Source: Microvelia longipes
Lineage: Eukaryota; Arthropoda; Insecta; Hemiptera; Veliidae
DNA length: 64,000 bases
NCBI GenBank assembly: GCA_018340805.1
Contig: JACMZG010000008.1
Location: 21,623,930-21,687,929, forward strand
Direction: 5' to 3'
Below the pieces are notes generated by a model that saw only the letters and a list, made by a program, of their open reading frames with translations, was not told the origin of the DNA and ran no database searches. The position numbers were made by a program, and so were the translations under genes. Shown piece by piece: positions 11,090 to 22,286 of this stretch. Each line of letters opens with the position of its first letter. The stretch's first letter is position 1.

Positions 11090-13064
11090 TTATTATACTT
11101 TTTTCTTTCTACTACTTTTAATTTTACTTAAAAAGTTATAAGTATTTTAAAATTACAATAACATTAGCAAAATGTAATAATTCTTTAAAAAGTGGAGGTA
11201 TACAACTATTTAAGAAATTTAATTTAAAATTTGTTTAAAATTGTATTTTGCATTATTTTTAGAACAAGCTCCAGTTATTTCTAAAATAGATTAAATACTT
11301 TTCATAATGCTGCAAAATTCTGAAACATATTCTTTGGTATAATGTCAAAGATATTTTGGCTTAAAGGAACTTCGCTACCTTCTTCCTAAAATATGTAATT
11401 TCAACGTTTTATCTGAAATTTTGAGGAATTATTAGTAATTATTACTTTAATATACAATGATTCCTACTTCTTGGTGTTCTTGAATCATTTAATTGGGTAT
11501 AATGCAAAGAAAATTGATGAAATATTAAATCTAGACCAAAAGTTTCTTTGGACTATCTGTGGGGGGGGGGGAGTTAAGCACGGATGCCATTATCAACCTT
11601 TTCAGGATTAATCAGACCCTGGAGTTCATTTTATCTTTCTTATTTCAATGCCCCAGGGATGTTTTGAATCCATATCATTCTTTTATTTCCCTTTATTTAG
11701 TACCTCCTTTTTAAAACATTCATAGTTGTATAACCAATTTCAAAGAAACTTACAAGATTTTTTTTATAGACGAAAGTAAAATATTTATGAGAGAAAGCGT
11801 TCGACATTGCTTAAGCATTCATAATATTTTTTAGTATAAAAGAAGCTTAGATTATTATTTTTATAACATTGTAAAGTTTTCTGCTCGAAATATACAAATA
11901 CATCATCTGTGACAAAAATTTAATATAATTGACAATTAAAAGAAAACAAGCTTTATAAATCTACAAAAGATGATAAACTGGAACTTATTACGAATATAAA
12001 TATACTTTTTTCTTTCTTGAAATTTTTATAAGTATTTCTTTTATATTGGATAGTTATTTTTTATGGATGCAGTAAGATCCTGCAGCCGGTCTACCTTATC
12101 TGTTTTTGTATTTTTATACTATAATCATTACTAATTTATTTTTTTTAGAAAGTTTTTTTTATACTTTTGTATTTATTATAAAATATATGATCTGAAACAT
12201 TGTTTGGAAACATATCGATATCAAAAGTAAAATGATAGATACACTGAGAAATTATTTTTTAATTGGAACGAGCAGCCTAATATGGAACTAGCCTTGTGTT
12301 ACGCCTTAAACGTAAAAGGAAGCACACATGTTCCCCAACTTACTTTTTAAACTTGAATATTCGAGCACTATACACTCCACGGACGTGTTATTCTTAGGGT
12401 CAAAACACTTTAAGGTATCCCTAATATTTAAATTCATAATTTAAACATCAAACATTTTTTAAATTAGTTTGTAGTTTTTGGATCATTTTTAAGTTTTCTC
12501 AAAATCTAATTCTTTTTTTTTTATTTACCAGGGCTTGATTTTTGTACTAAAATTTATCTTATTTGATTTGGCCGTGCGTGGCTTGTTGAACTGCGTCAAC
12601 AAGAAAATTCCTTATGCTTCTTCTCTATACATATATGCAAACAGACATTATTATTTTTTCAATTTGTTATATCTATATGTTCTGAAACGTGTGCATTTGA
12701 TGAAAAAGTGGGTTTCAATAGTTTATATGCTTTTCCCTACTATTTTAAGAGATGGGTAAGCAAAAACGAATTGTTGAATCTTAGTTAAAATTTGCAACGT
12801 TAGGGTTTCACACACTAAATCCATCTACATCTAACTTGGAATTTACAATGTTGATTATGTTAATTAAAATAATATTTAAAGAGTTTTACATTAATTTGAA
12901 AAATGTGTATGGACCTTTTTTTCTTTTATAAAGTTTTTCTTAAAAGGATAAAAAAATTAGCTTGATATATTTTTAAATAAATAATTTATTTTTTAATTAT
13001 ACTTAGTCTAATTTTATTTTTAGTGTCATTAAAAATACATTTGTGGCTAAAAAAATTACTTCAT
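11090..13064. other. AT-rich non-coding stretch left of the secreted-protein gene
   Basis: No exon recognised. Contains a G10 run at about 11562-11571. If the gene at 13065-13916 has further exons they would lie here on the minus strand, but I could not identify one. Confidence 0.5.
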
Positions 13065-13916
13065 TTACCGTGAAATGTGATGAGATGATGGCTGGTTTCT
13101 TCTCGCTAAAGTACTGTGTGCCGTTAGTGATGCTGTTCTTTTTAAGAGATTTAGAATTGATAATTGCTCTTCGGATCTAGCTTGACTTTTAGCTGTTGCT
13201 AACTGAGAAGCAGTTTGCTTTTGAGTCGTCGGTTTTTGTGATTCTTCTTTTTGGGTGGTTATTTCTTGAACCTTCAAAGTCGATCCAGTTGGATCTGGAA
13301 TTCTTGTTGTCAGTATTTCTATCACGGATGTATGTGTAGGTTCCGGTTTAGACTCAGGGGGTTTATACGTAGACCTCGGTGGTTTGGTAGAGGGTGTCGG
13401 TACCTCGGAGGAAGGAGGTGTCGAGGCAGAGACTGCTGCGGGAGGTGAAGCAGACACGGCATGTGGAGAGGCAGCTGCTCCAGCCTCTAACAAAGAAACT
13501 TTTTCTGGTTTCTGGGCACGTCTCAACGCTGGAATACGCTTTTTAAGAAATGAATGAACATTACCTTTATTTCCTTTCCTCCAGGCGAGTTCTCCTAGTC
13601 CGTCCAACATAACGAAGTAAATTGTTGCGTTGTCAACTCTTACGTGAAGATTGAGATCTCCGTCTTGTCGCTGATCGTAGAAGTCACCGTTACCACTTAA
13701 CGATTGTGCCAGAGCAGCCATAGCTAGAGAATCTTGATCAGATTTCGTTGAACTCTTCTGTGTCGTGACATCTTCATCTTGATAAGTAGTTGATGTGGCA
13801 CTTGATGTCGTATCTTGATCTGAAAAATACTGTATCGTAGAATCCTTGGGAGGTGCAGAAGATGTAGAGGCGACCAAGAGGAGCAGACACAGCAGCAGAG
13901 CCATCCTGCGGAACAT
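13065..13916 (-). CDS. Secreted Ser/Thr/Pro-rich protein, unknown family
   Basis: A 283-codon ORF, markedly GC-richer than its surroundings, that I do not recognise. Residues 1-21 form a strong signal peptide (MFRRMALLLC, Leu-rich core, then SSA), so the product should enter the secretory pathway. Residues 22-75 are Ser/Thr/Asp-rich. Residues 80-130 are the only globular-looking part (DLNLHVRVDNATIYFVMLDG), with an N-glycosylation site at Asn96. Residues 140-235 are Ala/Pro/Ser/Thr-rich and mucin-like. There is no cysteine after the signal peptide. Basic pairs at KKR 125-127, RR 132-133, KR 259-260 and RR 272-273 might be convertase sites, but no amidation glycine precedes them. Met5 is an alternative start. 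Near the 3' end the sequence reads ACG|GTAAATGA, a possible splice donor overlapping the stop, so this could be the first exon of a longer gene. The ORF is probably a real gene; its function is unknown. Confidence 0.75.
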   Translation of the reverse strand: MFRRMALLLCLLLLVASTSSAPPKDSTIQYFSDQDTTSSATSTTYQDEDVTTQKSSTKSDQDSLAMAALAQSLSGNGDFYDQRQDGDLNLHVRVDNATIYFVMLDGLGELAWRKGNKGNVHSFLKKRIPALRRAQKPEKVSLLEAGAAASPHAVSASPPAAVSASTPPSSEVPTPSTKPPRSTYKPPESKPEPTHTSVIEILTTRIPDPTGSTLKVQEITTQKEESQKPTTQKQTASQLATAKSQARSEEQLSILNLLKRTASLTAHSTLARRNQPSSHHISR

Positions 13917-14060
13917 TGCCCCCGGGTTCCTCTCCCACCTACTTCAACAACTCGCCAAGATGGCAGTCCACGATCCGTTAACTTGACCAGTCTCACTCCC
14001 CCCGTATCACTACGACAATTATTTCTTCTACTTCCTTCTGCATCTCCTTAACATCATTTT
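13917..14060 (-). promoter_or_regulatory. Probable 5' UTR / promoter-proximal region of the secreted-protein gene
   Basis: GC content stays raised for about 100 bp upstream of the start codon and then falls to the AT-rich background near 14050. This is the pattern expected of a 5' UTR and proximal promoter. No TATA box or initiator could be assigned with confidence. Confidence 0.35.
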
Positions 14061-15650
14061 ATTTCCGATTCGCGAATCAAATTCTTTTGTTTATCATTGA
14101 CTTACTTATAAGATCCTTGAACTTGATGTAAACAAAAACATTCCGAGACAAGCACTTATTAATTACTACCTTCTAAACTAAAACCTGTCTTACCTGACTT
14201 TAATTATCTCTTCGATCGATTTATTTATATTATTTTTATAAGAAGGAGCTCGTTCCAATGAATTAATTCTACACCCTACGGGGTAAGAATAAGTTATGAG
14301 CAATCTTAACGAGCTTAAGACGTGAAAATCTAAAAAAACCTTTATAAATATTAAAGGTATACAGGGAATGTATTTTATGACAAGCATGTTTGTTTCTTGA
14401 CGACTTTGCGAACGATTTTTTAAATTATAAGATCAATGATCTATTTATTGCTTGAATTTTGCGAACATATTTATGATCATTATTTATATGTAAATGAACT
14501 GTGCACTTTTCCGTATTATTATAATATTATTACTAATAGTAATTCAAACTCAAATCTTATTTATTACATCTTTTTAATATTTATATAGTTTCTAAAAAAA
14601 AATACCTGCAGAGTGCGGGAATTTTTATCAAAAATATTATTATAAAATTCACTTAAATATAAAAAAATATCACTTATAAAATTAATCACTGAGATTTATT
14701 TTAAAAAATCACTTATGTCTCTTCTCCTCTCCCACAAATGCTCACTATGCTTTATGTCTGCATAAATAATTCGTTAAATGAAATATATCATTCTATATGA
14801 ATTAATTTAAAAAAATGCATATACTTTCTAATTCCTCTATACAAGAACTGTTCTGAACATGATACATGTATGGCTGATTGGGTGTATATTTTAATTATGC
14901 TAATTTTTCATTTTTTTATAAACTTGATACGATATAATTTATTTTTGGTGTTTTCTTTAGCGCTCTTATAATCTTATTTGTAAGCAAGGTAACGCTAGTA
15001 TTTAAGTCTAATCTACATATTAAACTGAACTTTATACCAATTAAGTTAAACTTGATCAACCTACGAATCAAATTTAGATTGCATTCGCAGATGGTTACTG
15101 GTTTTAATTTTACCTTGTCTTGATTTATAAACATCGTTTTAAAACAATAAATAATATGCTGTTTTGGGTTATATATATATATATATATTTTTTGCTGTTA
15201 TGAAAATGTCCTAATGAAAGGGGAGAAATATATAGTTGGGGAAATCTGTAAAAAATAATAAATGCATGAATGTAGTATTTAATTATGAATGTATATATAA
15301 CTATTTATTGTACATATATATCTATTCTTGGTATGTTGCATCATGAGATAAAAAATAAAATTGTATTTTTTATTGGATAGAATTCTGAGTAAAATTAGTT
15401 TGACGTTATCCATTGTCAATATTATTTACAATTGACGACGTTTACTGTTAATTATACTTATAATTAACCATTGTCACTAACTTTCACGTCTAAGGATAGA
15501 ATTATGTTATCTCTAGAATAGACATAAATGTTCGCTCAGTAATCGTCATCCCTTTCTGTAACACCCTTTCTTGACAAGTGGTAATCCTAAATGTATTACT
15601 ATAATTAGAATTTGTTGTTTATAACATTATTGTATTTGTTGTGTTGGCAG
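14061..15650. other. Non-coding stretch between the two opposite-strand genes
   Basis: AT-rich, with a short TA run at about 15169-15189 and no repeat family recognised. It ends in TTGTTGTGTTGGCAG, a plausible splice acceptor for the receptor exon, so at least the right part is probably intron. Confidence 0.5.
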
Positions 15651-16097
15651 GTGTGGGTCTAGTCGTGCCATGGGGCAGGATGTCGTGGCTTGTGCTGGTG
15701 TTGGTGGCCTGGCAGATAGTTTGCTCGGCGGCCAGCACTCAAGGTGTTTGTGGTTCCATGGATATTCGAAATCACCCGTCAAAACTTCGTCAACTCTCCG
15801 GGTGTCGTGTTATAGAGGGGTTCCTACATATCGTCCTTATGGACAATGCAAATGCAGCAGACTTTCAAGGAATTTCGTTTCCAGAACTCCGCGAAGTGAC
15901 GGAGTTTGTAATTTTTTATCGAGTAGCCGGTTTGAGATCAATCGGACAATTGTTTCCAAATTTGAGTCTAATTCGCGGAGACGAATTGTTCCTAGATTAT
16001 GCTCTCAGTATTGTTCAAATGCAAAGTCTTCAAGAAATTGGTCTTGTGGGGCTTACAACAATCCTACGAGGATCTGTTGCACTCATCAGTAATCCAG
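15651..16097 (+). CDS. InR: Insulin-like receptor, first coding exon (signal peptide + L1 domain)
   Basis: Exon of an insulin/IGF receptor-type tyrosine kinase, the membrane receptor that passes insulin-like peptide signals to PI3K/Akt growth control. Coding starts at ATG 15680 (MSWLVLVLVA); residues 1-19 are a signal peptide. Residues 24-139 match the receptor L1 domain in order: CGSMDIRN, then CRVIEGFLHIVLM, FPELREVTEFVIFYRVAGL, LFPNLSLIRG (N-glycosylation site at Asn94), LFLDYALSIV and ILRGSVALISNPG. Cys24 and Cys42 fit the conserved first disulfide. A donor follows at 16098 (CCAG|GTATTT), leaving phase 1. An acceptor-like TTGGCAG precedes 15651, so 15651-15679 would be 5' UTR. The cysteine-rich, L2, FnIII, transmembrane and kinase parts were not found here. 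Many insects have more than one InR, and this exon alone does not tell me which. Confidence 0.93.
15680..15736 (+). other. InR: Signal peptide of the insulin-like receptor
   Basis: MSWLVLVLVAWQIVCSAAS is a short n-region followed by a hydrophobic core and small residues at the likely cleavage site, directly before the first L1 cysteine block. The ATG at 15670 is in another frame; TTG 15641 lies in the presumed intron. Confidence 0.75.
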
Positions 16098-16192
16098 GTA
16101 TTTACCTTTCTTATATTTATTTTTTTCTGATGAATTTGTTAGAAACTTCTTAGTAGACTATAGCAAGCATCTTCGCCTACTATTGAGTGACT
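16098..16192 (+). other. Start of receptor intron
   Basis: Begins with GTATTTACC directly after the L1 exon. The open frame that continues to 16153 is read-through into the intron (hydrophobic, low-complexity) and should not be annotated as coding. Confidence 0.8.
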
Positions 16193-16815
16193 ACAGTATA
16201 ATCTTATTAAATCTTTAAAATGTATTTCAAAGACTCCAACTCCACTCCTTCAAAGGGTAACCACAGCTACGCGTCGAGTTTTCGTCAATCTTATAGAGTG
16301 ACTAAAAAGTTAATAATATATCTTGAAAGTAAAAGCAAAAAAAGAATAAGCAAATTCATAGGCCGATTTTTTATCAATCTAACCTATATCCCCTATCCTT
16401 TTCAAAAACTAGTATATTTCATATGCTAATGTTTACGACCTGACTTCTCGCTTCTGCGGAGTATAAATAATCCTGCTTTCCAGTCCCCCTCTTAATGTTT
16501 TAACATAAATGGTTGCAGTAGTACTATGCAACAACGTTTATAACTTATACTTTAGATACACCAATCCACGATCACTTTGGGAGGTTCTGCGGACTAAACC
16601 CATTCGCTGTTGGCCGCAAAAACAAACAAATAAATTAATAAACCATTATTGCAGATTATACATTGTTTTTACATGATTGTGGTTATAAATTGTTTTATAT
16701 TTTTTATCAAGTGAACCGCAAATCAACGCGAGGCCGGGATTACCCTTTTAAGGAGTGGAGTTGCTCACTATAGTATTATCTTAAGAAATCAATTTTAAAG
16801 ATTTAATAAGATTTT
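16193..16815. mobile_element. Foldback/MITE-like element in the receptor intron
   Basis: The left arm (about 16193-16270: ATCTTATTAAATCTTTAAAA ... CCAACTCCACTCCTTCAAAG GG) is the inverse of the right arm (about 16725-16815: CCTTTTAAGGAGTGGAGTTG ... TTTTAAAGATTTAATAAGAT). Arms are about 75-90 bp. The right arm carries roughly 20 bp that the left lacks. No transposase is encoded. The small ORF at 16220-16429 is spurious. Confidence 0.7.
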
Positions 16816-17514
16816 ATGTCTGTCATTTTAATTATTATTTTTGATTAAATTGGTTTTATTTATTTTTTAATTTATTTTTATTAATCTAATTTTTATTTCC
16901 TAAAAATATTACTTTTATTTTATTTATTCATTATTTTTTTTATTTGTAATGTATTATTATAGCATTTATTATTTTTACTTATACATATTTGATTATTTGT
17001 AAATTAAATAAATTCATAATATGTGAATAACTGCATATAATATTACTATTATTTTTAAAAGGAGGTCCAAGTATTCACTCCAAATCCTGTCATTTCGTAT
17101 CCTGCTGAGTCGCTAGTTTTTCCTGTTTTCAAGTTTTTGGATTTTCTTGTCTGACTTCATAACAAACTTTATGAATCTGTCAGGAATTGCCTTAATCAGT
17201 AGGCTAAAGCCATTTTTTTCTTATTTTGTAAACACTTCATTTTATTGTTTTGCTTTTAGCTTTTCCTTTTATTTCACGCATTATTCCTTTAGACACTTCT
17301 TTTGTATTTTTAGCCTTATTTATATTTATTTTTCTTCAGTCTTAAACTCATTAATAATGAGGCGATCGTACTTGATTATTAATTAATTAATTATTTTTGG
17401 GTAGTACTTCTAACCTATGCTGATTGTTCTTCAATAAATGATACCTATTTTTTATGACTAAGTTTTTCGATAAATAATATATCATAACATTAAAAAATTA
17501 TATTAATTTATATA
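16816..17514. other. AT-rich presumed intron
   Basis: No exon recognised. The ORF at 17147-17386 is Phe/Ser/Tyr-rich translation of AT-rich DNA with no domain. Confidence 0.5.
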
Positions 17515-17525
17515 AATATATATAT

Positions 17526-17581
<56 letters not shown>

Positions 17582-17582
17582 T
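17515..17582. repeat. (TA)n microsatellite
   Basis: Almost pure TA with one AATA phase break. Confidence 0.95.
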
Positions 17583-18051
17583 GAAGTAGTGTGTATGTAT
17601 TATTTAAATTTTAACGAAAAGATTGTATAATTTTGATCATATGTATTATTCCTTTTTTCTAAGGCGTTATTGCTTTATGGTGTTTTATATTTGGCTCAGA
17701 ATGTATTTAATATAAGATGCAGGTGTTAACAATATTTACTGTTTGACACAAATGGGGTTAATGCTCTTATAAATGAAGGTTAAATCTAAATGTATCTTCT
17801 CTGACAAATCCTCTGCAATTCGAGGTTAAGAAAAATATTTCCCCGCCAAATACTAAATACACCAGAGACAGATTTAGTTGATCTAATAGAGTTTTCATAT
17901 AAAGGCTGTGATGCTAACTTTTTTAATTTTCCAATTCCTCTGTCTTTGTTTGTAGTAAAGTTATTATCTTTGTTTTTCAAAAATGTCCTGTATTTTTTCT
18001 TTTTGTTTTTTGATGTCATCCTTAGAAACTAGCTTTTTATGTTCATTAAAC

Positions 18052-18620
18052 AAAATCGGGCATTTTCTCATCGCATCTGATTCGTTAGCTCATTCTCCCT
18101 ACTTTGGACTCTCTTCGCTTGTCCTCAGAATATACAATTGATTACAATCAATACTACTTAACTTTTATGATCCGCCAAAAATCATGGAATGGTAAAAAGG
18201 GTCTAGTTTTACTAAATTGTATCTCAATTGGATTATTTTCCTGTTTGGAAATATGTTTTAAAAAACCTACACAAGTCATTTCGTAAAAAAAAAAAATCAT
18301 AAAGTTAAATGAAACTTGGCACATATGTTAGTCCTTTACATGCCTACATGTGGGCCAAATCTTTATCCGATCATATCATTTTTACGCGTTTTATGATCTT
18401 TTGGAATTTTGTCATTATTGCTAGTCAATGACGTCATAAAAATTTATTTCCAAATTGCTGAACTACACGTATAGACTGATTTTCGTACAAAGTTTCAACT
18501 GTACAAAACCACTCAGGAGGCCTTAAAAACGCTTGAAACAGATAATCCCGGTGACATCTCGGTTTCGAATTTTTTTGCAAACACAATACTCCCATGTACC
18601 AACGGTGAGGAAAAGTAAAA
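18052..18620 (-). repeat. Dispersed repeat family A, partial copy
   Basis: Read on the minus strand this has the family A start (ACTTTTCCTCACCGTTGGTA near 18615) and the end module (GCGAAGAGAGTCC and GATGCGATGAGAAAATG near 18065-18115). At about 570 bp it is shorter than full-length copies, so the interior is deleted. Confidence 0.75.
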
Positions 18621-20193
18621 ATCTTTACTTGAAAGGATTTTACTGGCGTTAAAAATGGCTTGCACTAAATTTGGTACAATGCTAGTGAAAATTGTGACAG
18701 AATCTAAAGAAAAAATTTGCTTATTATGATTTTATTTTCCACAGTTTTCACCAGTATCAATAAGAATTTGATAGTTCTATCGGAAATAAAAATTGTAGCG
18801 CAGAGATGGAGGAAATTCACCCGGCTTGCTGTAAATGCGTGCCTTGCTCAAAAGTTCATATCTTTCTTACGTTTTCGGTTTATGCTCCATAATCTAAGCA
18901 GTGGCATTACTATTTGATACATTTTTTCAAATTTATTACAGAAAATGTGCCTACTTATTCCTAAGGATAAACAAAACAATTAGTATCATTATTATTCCGA
19001 AGTTGGCAATACACAGCATTTTGCGCACTGATTTAAAACTGAGGTCATATTGAAGATAAAGTGTTTGCATGATTCCACACAAATTCCATTGAAGTGTAAC
19101 TTTTTATTCTCAAATATAGAGACTTAAGTCTAAGTCTATTAAGTATATTATTAATATATAATAATTATAATAATTAAGTATATTAAGTATATCTATTAGT
19201 TTTTAGTAGTTTATTAGTTGATTTTCTTCTTTTTTCTATGTATGTTGGGTTAGGCACTGATAATGATCGAGAAATCGAAAGCTGGCTCTGTTTATAATAA
19301 TAAACGATTTGTGGAGAGACTTAAGTGTTTTATTCAGATATACATAATAACTTCACTGTTCTGTTTTATTGCCATGACTTAGACTTATATAGGTCTAAGG
19401 TATATTTTATTACTCTTACCCTTCTTCCGTAGCTTGGTTTAAGCTGTTAGTTTATATGATTAGTATTTCGCCAACTTAAATTAATACTTAGAGGGTAATA
19501 GATACTAGAGGTTGTTTCCGGTGGTGCTCCCGAATGGCCTTTGAAACGGGTATTTTTTTAGGGGAAGTACCCTCGTAAATATTTTTTTTTTTTAAATGCT
19601 GATATTAATTTCTCAGGCTTATAGCTAAGCATCCAGTGTCGTTGATTTTTTAAAAAAAGTGACTCTCTAAGTATGATAATAAGATTACAAGACACTGGAC
19701 TCATTACTATTTGCTGACAATCTGAAAAAAAGTTTTTACGACAATAGAAACAAACCAATTTGAAGAATTCAAAAAAGTATAGTTAGTGTAGCCTTAAAAA
19801 AAGGATATTTGTATTTTTTCGTGATCATGTAAAATTTAAAATACAAAAATGTATAACAATGAAGAGTTTTGGTTGCATTTAAATGGCTGCAAAACTTGGA
19901 TCTACACACTTCATTTATTATTAACAAAATTTTGACTGTAGCTACTTTGAATAGTAAAACGTTTTGAGAATTTTCGAAACATATACAAGTAAAGCTGTGT
20001 ATGTATCATGGCTAGCATGTTTGCTTTCAGCTAGACATTGTAGAGCTTAGTGTTTGATGCTTGATATATGTAGCTGTCAGACATTGTTATAAGAAATAAA
20101 CTATAACCTGGTCATTCGTAGTAGCGAACGGCTATTTGTCACGAATAGTGTAAAGCTTTTATCGGATTGCCACCCCAAGTATCGTTAGAAATC
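18621..20193. other. Non-coding stretch
   Basis: No gene or classified repeat. ORFs at 18717 and 19558 show no domain. A local AAGTATATTA-type simple repeat lies at about 19138-19195. Confidence 0.5.
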
Positions 20194-20195
20194 AT

Positions 20196-20260
<65 letters not shown>

Positions 20261-20336
20261 CATATACATATTATAAATATCTTAGTAATAATAATAATAA
20301 TATTTATTTATTATTTATATTTTATAAATATATTTA

Positions 20337-20416
<80 letters not shown>

Positions 20417-20426
20417 TATATATATG
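20194..20426. repeat. Large (TA)n / (TAA)n compound microsatellite
   Basis: About 230 bp: two TA blocks, a TAATAATAATAA middle near 20285-20300, then a third TA block of more than 80 bp (about 20341-20411). The isoleucine/tyrosine-rich ORF across it is an artefact. Confidence 0.97.
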
Positions 20427-20472
20427 AATATTTATCATGTTTGTAAAATGTAGGTTGTATTATTATAAAGTC

Positions 20473-20502
20473 TATGACTTTACATTAAAATGTAAAGTCA
20501 TA
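20473..20502. repeat. Perfect 14-bp-stem hairpin
   Basis: TATGACTTTACATT and AATGTAAAGTCATA flank a 2-nt loop. It lies just right of the TA array; cruciform potential only. Confidence 0.85.
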
Positions 20503-20696
20503 ATTTACAAAGTTTTTACCACATTATTTAGCCAAAATATAATTAAATAAATATTTCGCCGAGTGTCAGTATCTAGTTACTACATAGTTACTACAGTTTG
20601 TAACACTTTAAAGTCCTGTTGGTTTGGATTTTATCCTAAAGATATACATATACGGTATCGGGAGCGGTGTACCTTGGGACTAAGCAACAGGAATTA

Positions 20697-21563
20697 CTTT
20701 TTACTTTTCCTCATTTATACCGTAGCTATGTAGGAAAAGTATTGTGTTTGTAAAAATATCTGAAACCGGGATGGGGACGGACGGCACCTGAATTATCAGG
20801 TGTAATAAACATCTGTTTCAGGTGTTTTTAAGACCCAAGTTGTTTTTCAAAAATTTGTATGTCTGTATGTGTGTGCTGTTCGTATCTTCCTGTATATTTA
20901 TGCTAGAGAATTAAAACTTGGTACAAAACTCCAATCTTTAGGTGTATTTGTGCTATCCAGGAAATAATTTATTATAACGTCATTAATCCGCATTAATGAA
21001 CCAAAGAAAAATGCATAAAACGCGAACAAATTTGTTGATCGGCTTGAGATTTACCATGTAGTTCTGTCATTACTACTGTTCAGTCATGCAGTTAAGTTTG
21101 TTGTGTCTTACCTTAATATATAAGATATCTCATTACCGGAGTTATTTCAATTTTTGTCAAATTATTTGTATATGAATTGGAAAAAAAATTTCCAAAATCG
21201 TAATCCAATTGAGTTAAAATATGATAAACGTGGGTCCCTTTTTGTGATAAATAAGTGTACTAAGTTATGTTTCAATGCGGCAAGTATATGGTATATATTC
21301 AATGCGGTTTTAGCTAGATTATAAAAGTTTACTAACATCGATCGTAGTCAGTCCCTAGATAGGTACTGCTGGGAATAAAACCAAGGTATTTACTGTCTGA
21401 GGACTAGCGAAGCACGTCCTCAGCAAACACGAGTCCAAAGTCGTGTTGGTGACTTAAAAAAAATTGGCGATTTTTATATTCTGAAGACGAGCCAAGTTGT
21501 GAGGACGAGTGTTACGAATCTGGTGTGGTAAGAAAAAGTTACGAGGTATCCCGTGCCCGATTC
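20697..21563 (+). repeat. Dispersed repeat family A, near full length
   Basis: Starts TTACTTTTCCTCATTTATAC, passes CAGGTGTTTTTAAGACCC, TTGTATGTCTGTATGTGTGT and TTTATGCTAGAGAATTAAAA, and ends in AGTTACGAGGTATCCCGTGC. With 40491 this is one of the best copies and a good consensus reference. It is followed directly by a second copy in the same orientation. Confidence 0.85.
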
Positions 21564-21566
21564 GTA

Positions 21567-22010
21567 TATTTTCCCTCATTTGTACCGTCCGGTACATGTG
21601 TTGTGTACACTAAAAATCCGAAGCCAGGATTTCTCCTGAATTTTAAGTTTCATTAGTTTTTAAGAGCTCCTGTGTGATTTTTACAATGTTTTCTGTCTGT
21701 ATATGTGTGTACGTTATAATCGTAGCTCTTAATGTGTTTATGCTTGAGATTTGAAACTTGGCACAAAAATCAATCTTTAGGTCTTGTTGTGCTATCCGTA
21801 AAATAATTATCCAAAGACTTCATTTACCGTTAATAATGACATAGAAAAAATTTCAAAATTCATGATACACGAAAATATGGTTAGATCAATGTAAAATTTA
21901 TCTCGCTTATAGCTATATATTGTAAGATTAACAAATGTAACAAGCTTATTAGCAGCATTATATGTTTTATAAAAAGTGTATAGATTTTATAAAATGTGTT
22001 TTGATTCAAA
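21567..22010 (+). repeat. Dispersed repeat family A, 5' half, head-to-tail with previous copy
   Basis: TTTTCCCTCATTTGTACCGT opens the copy only a few bases after the previous one ends. CTGTCTGTATATGTGTGT and ATGCTTGAGATTTGAAACTT follow in order. The 3' module is missing and the right border is indistinct. Confidence 0.75.
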
Positions 22011-22182
22011 ATTAACGATGAATTAGAGAGTCCCATTTCTTCATTAAGACCCTAATGTGAAAATACAGTGCTTCTGTTACATGTTATGTAGTTTTACATG
22101 TTTTTCAAATTACACTAAAAAATGAACACAATCCCTTTCCTTATATCTGCGGTATTATACGAGCAAAATTAATTATACCAAT

Positions 22183-22286
22183 ACATTTCCTCATTTAGAC
22201 CGTAGATATATTGAATTAGTAGTGTTTTCAAAAAATATCTAAAATGAGATTTTACCGAAATTATCAGTTTCAGGCGTTTTTAAAAC
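22183..22286 (+). repeat. Dispersed repeat family A, left piece of split copy
   Basis: TTTCCTCATTTAGACCGTAG through ATTATCAGTTTCAGGCGTTT. The copy breaks at TTTAAAAC and resumes after the hAT-like insertion at 22831. Confidence 0.8.

Noticed and set aside
13251..13448. Plus-strand ORF and minus 13724-13996 ORF over the secreted-protein gene
   Set aside because: Both are Arg/Cys/Gly- or Trp-rich shadow frames of the 283-codon ORF.
15670..16092. 140-codon ORF overlapping the receptor exon in another frame
   Set aside because: The overlapping frame encodes a clear signal peptide and receptor L1 domain; this one shows no domain and is a shadow.
20167..20427. 86-codon Ile/Tyr-rich ORF
   Set aside because: It is a translation of the TA microsatellite.
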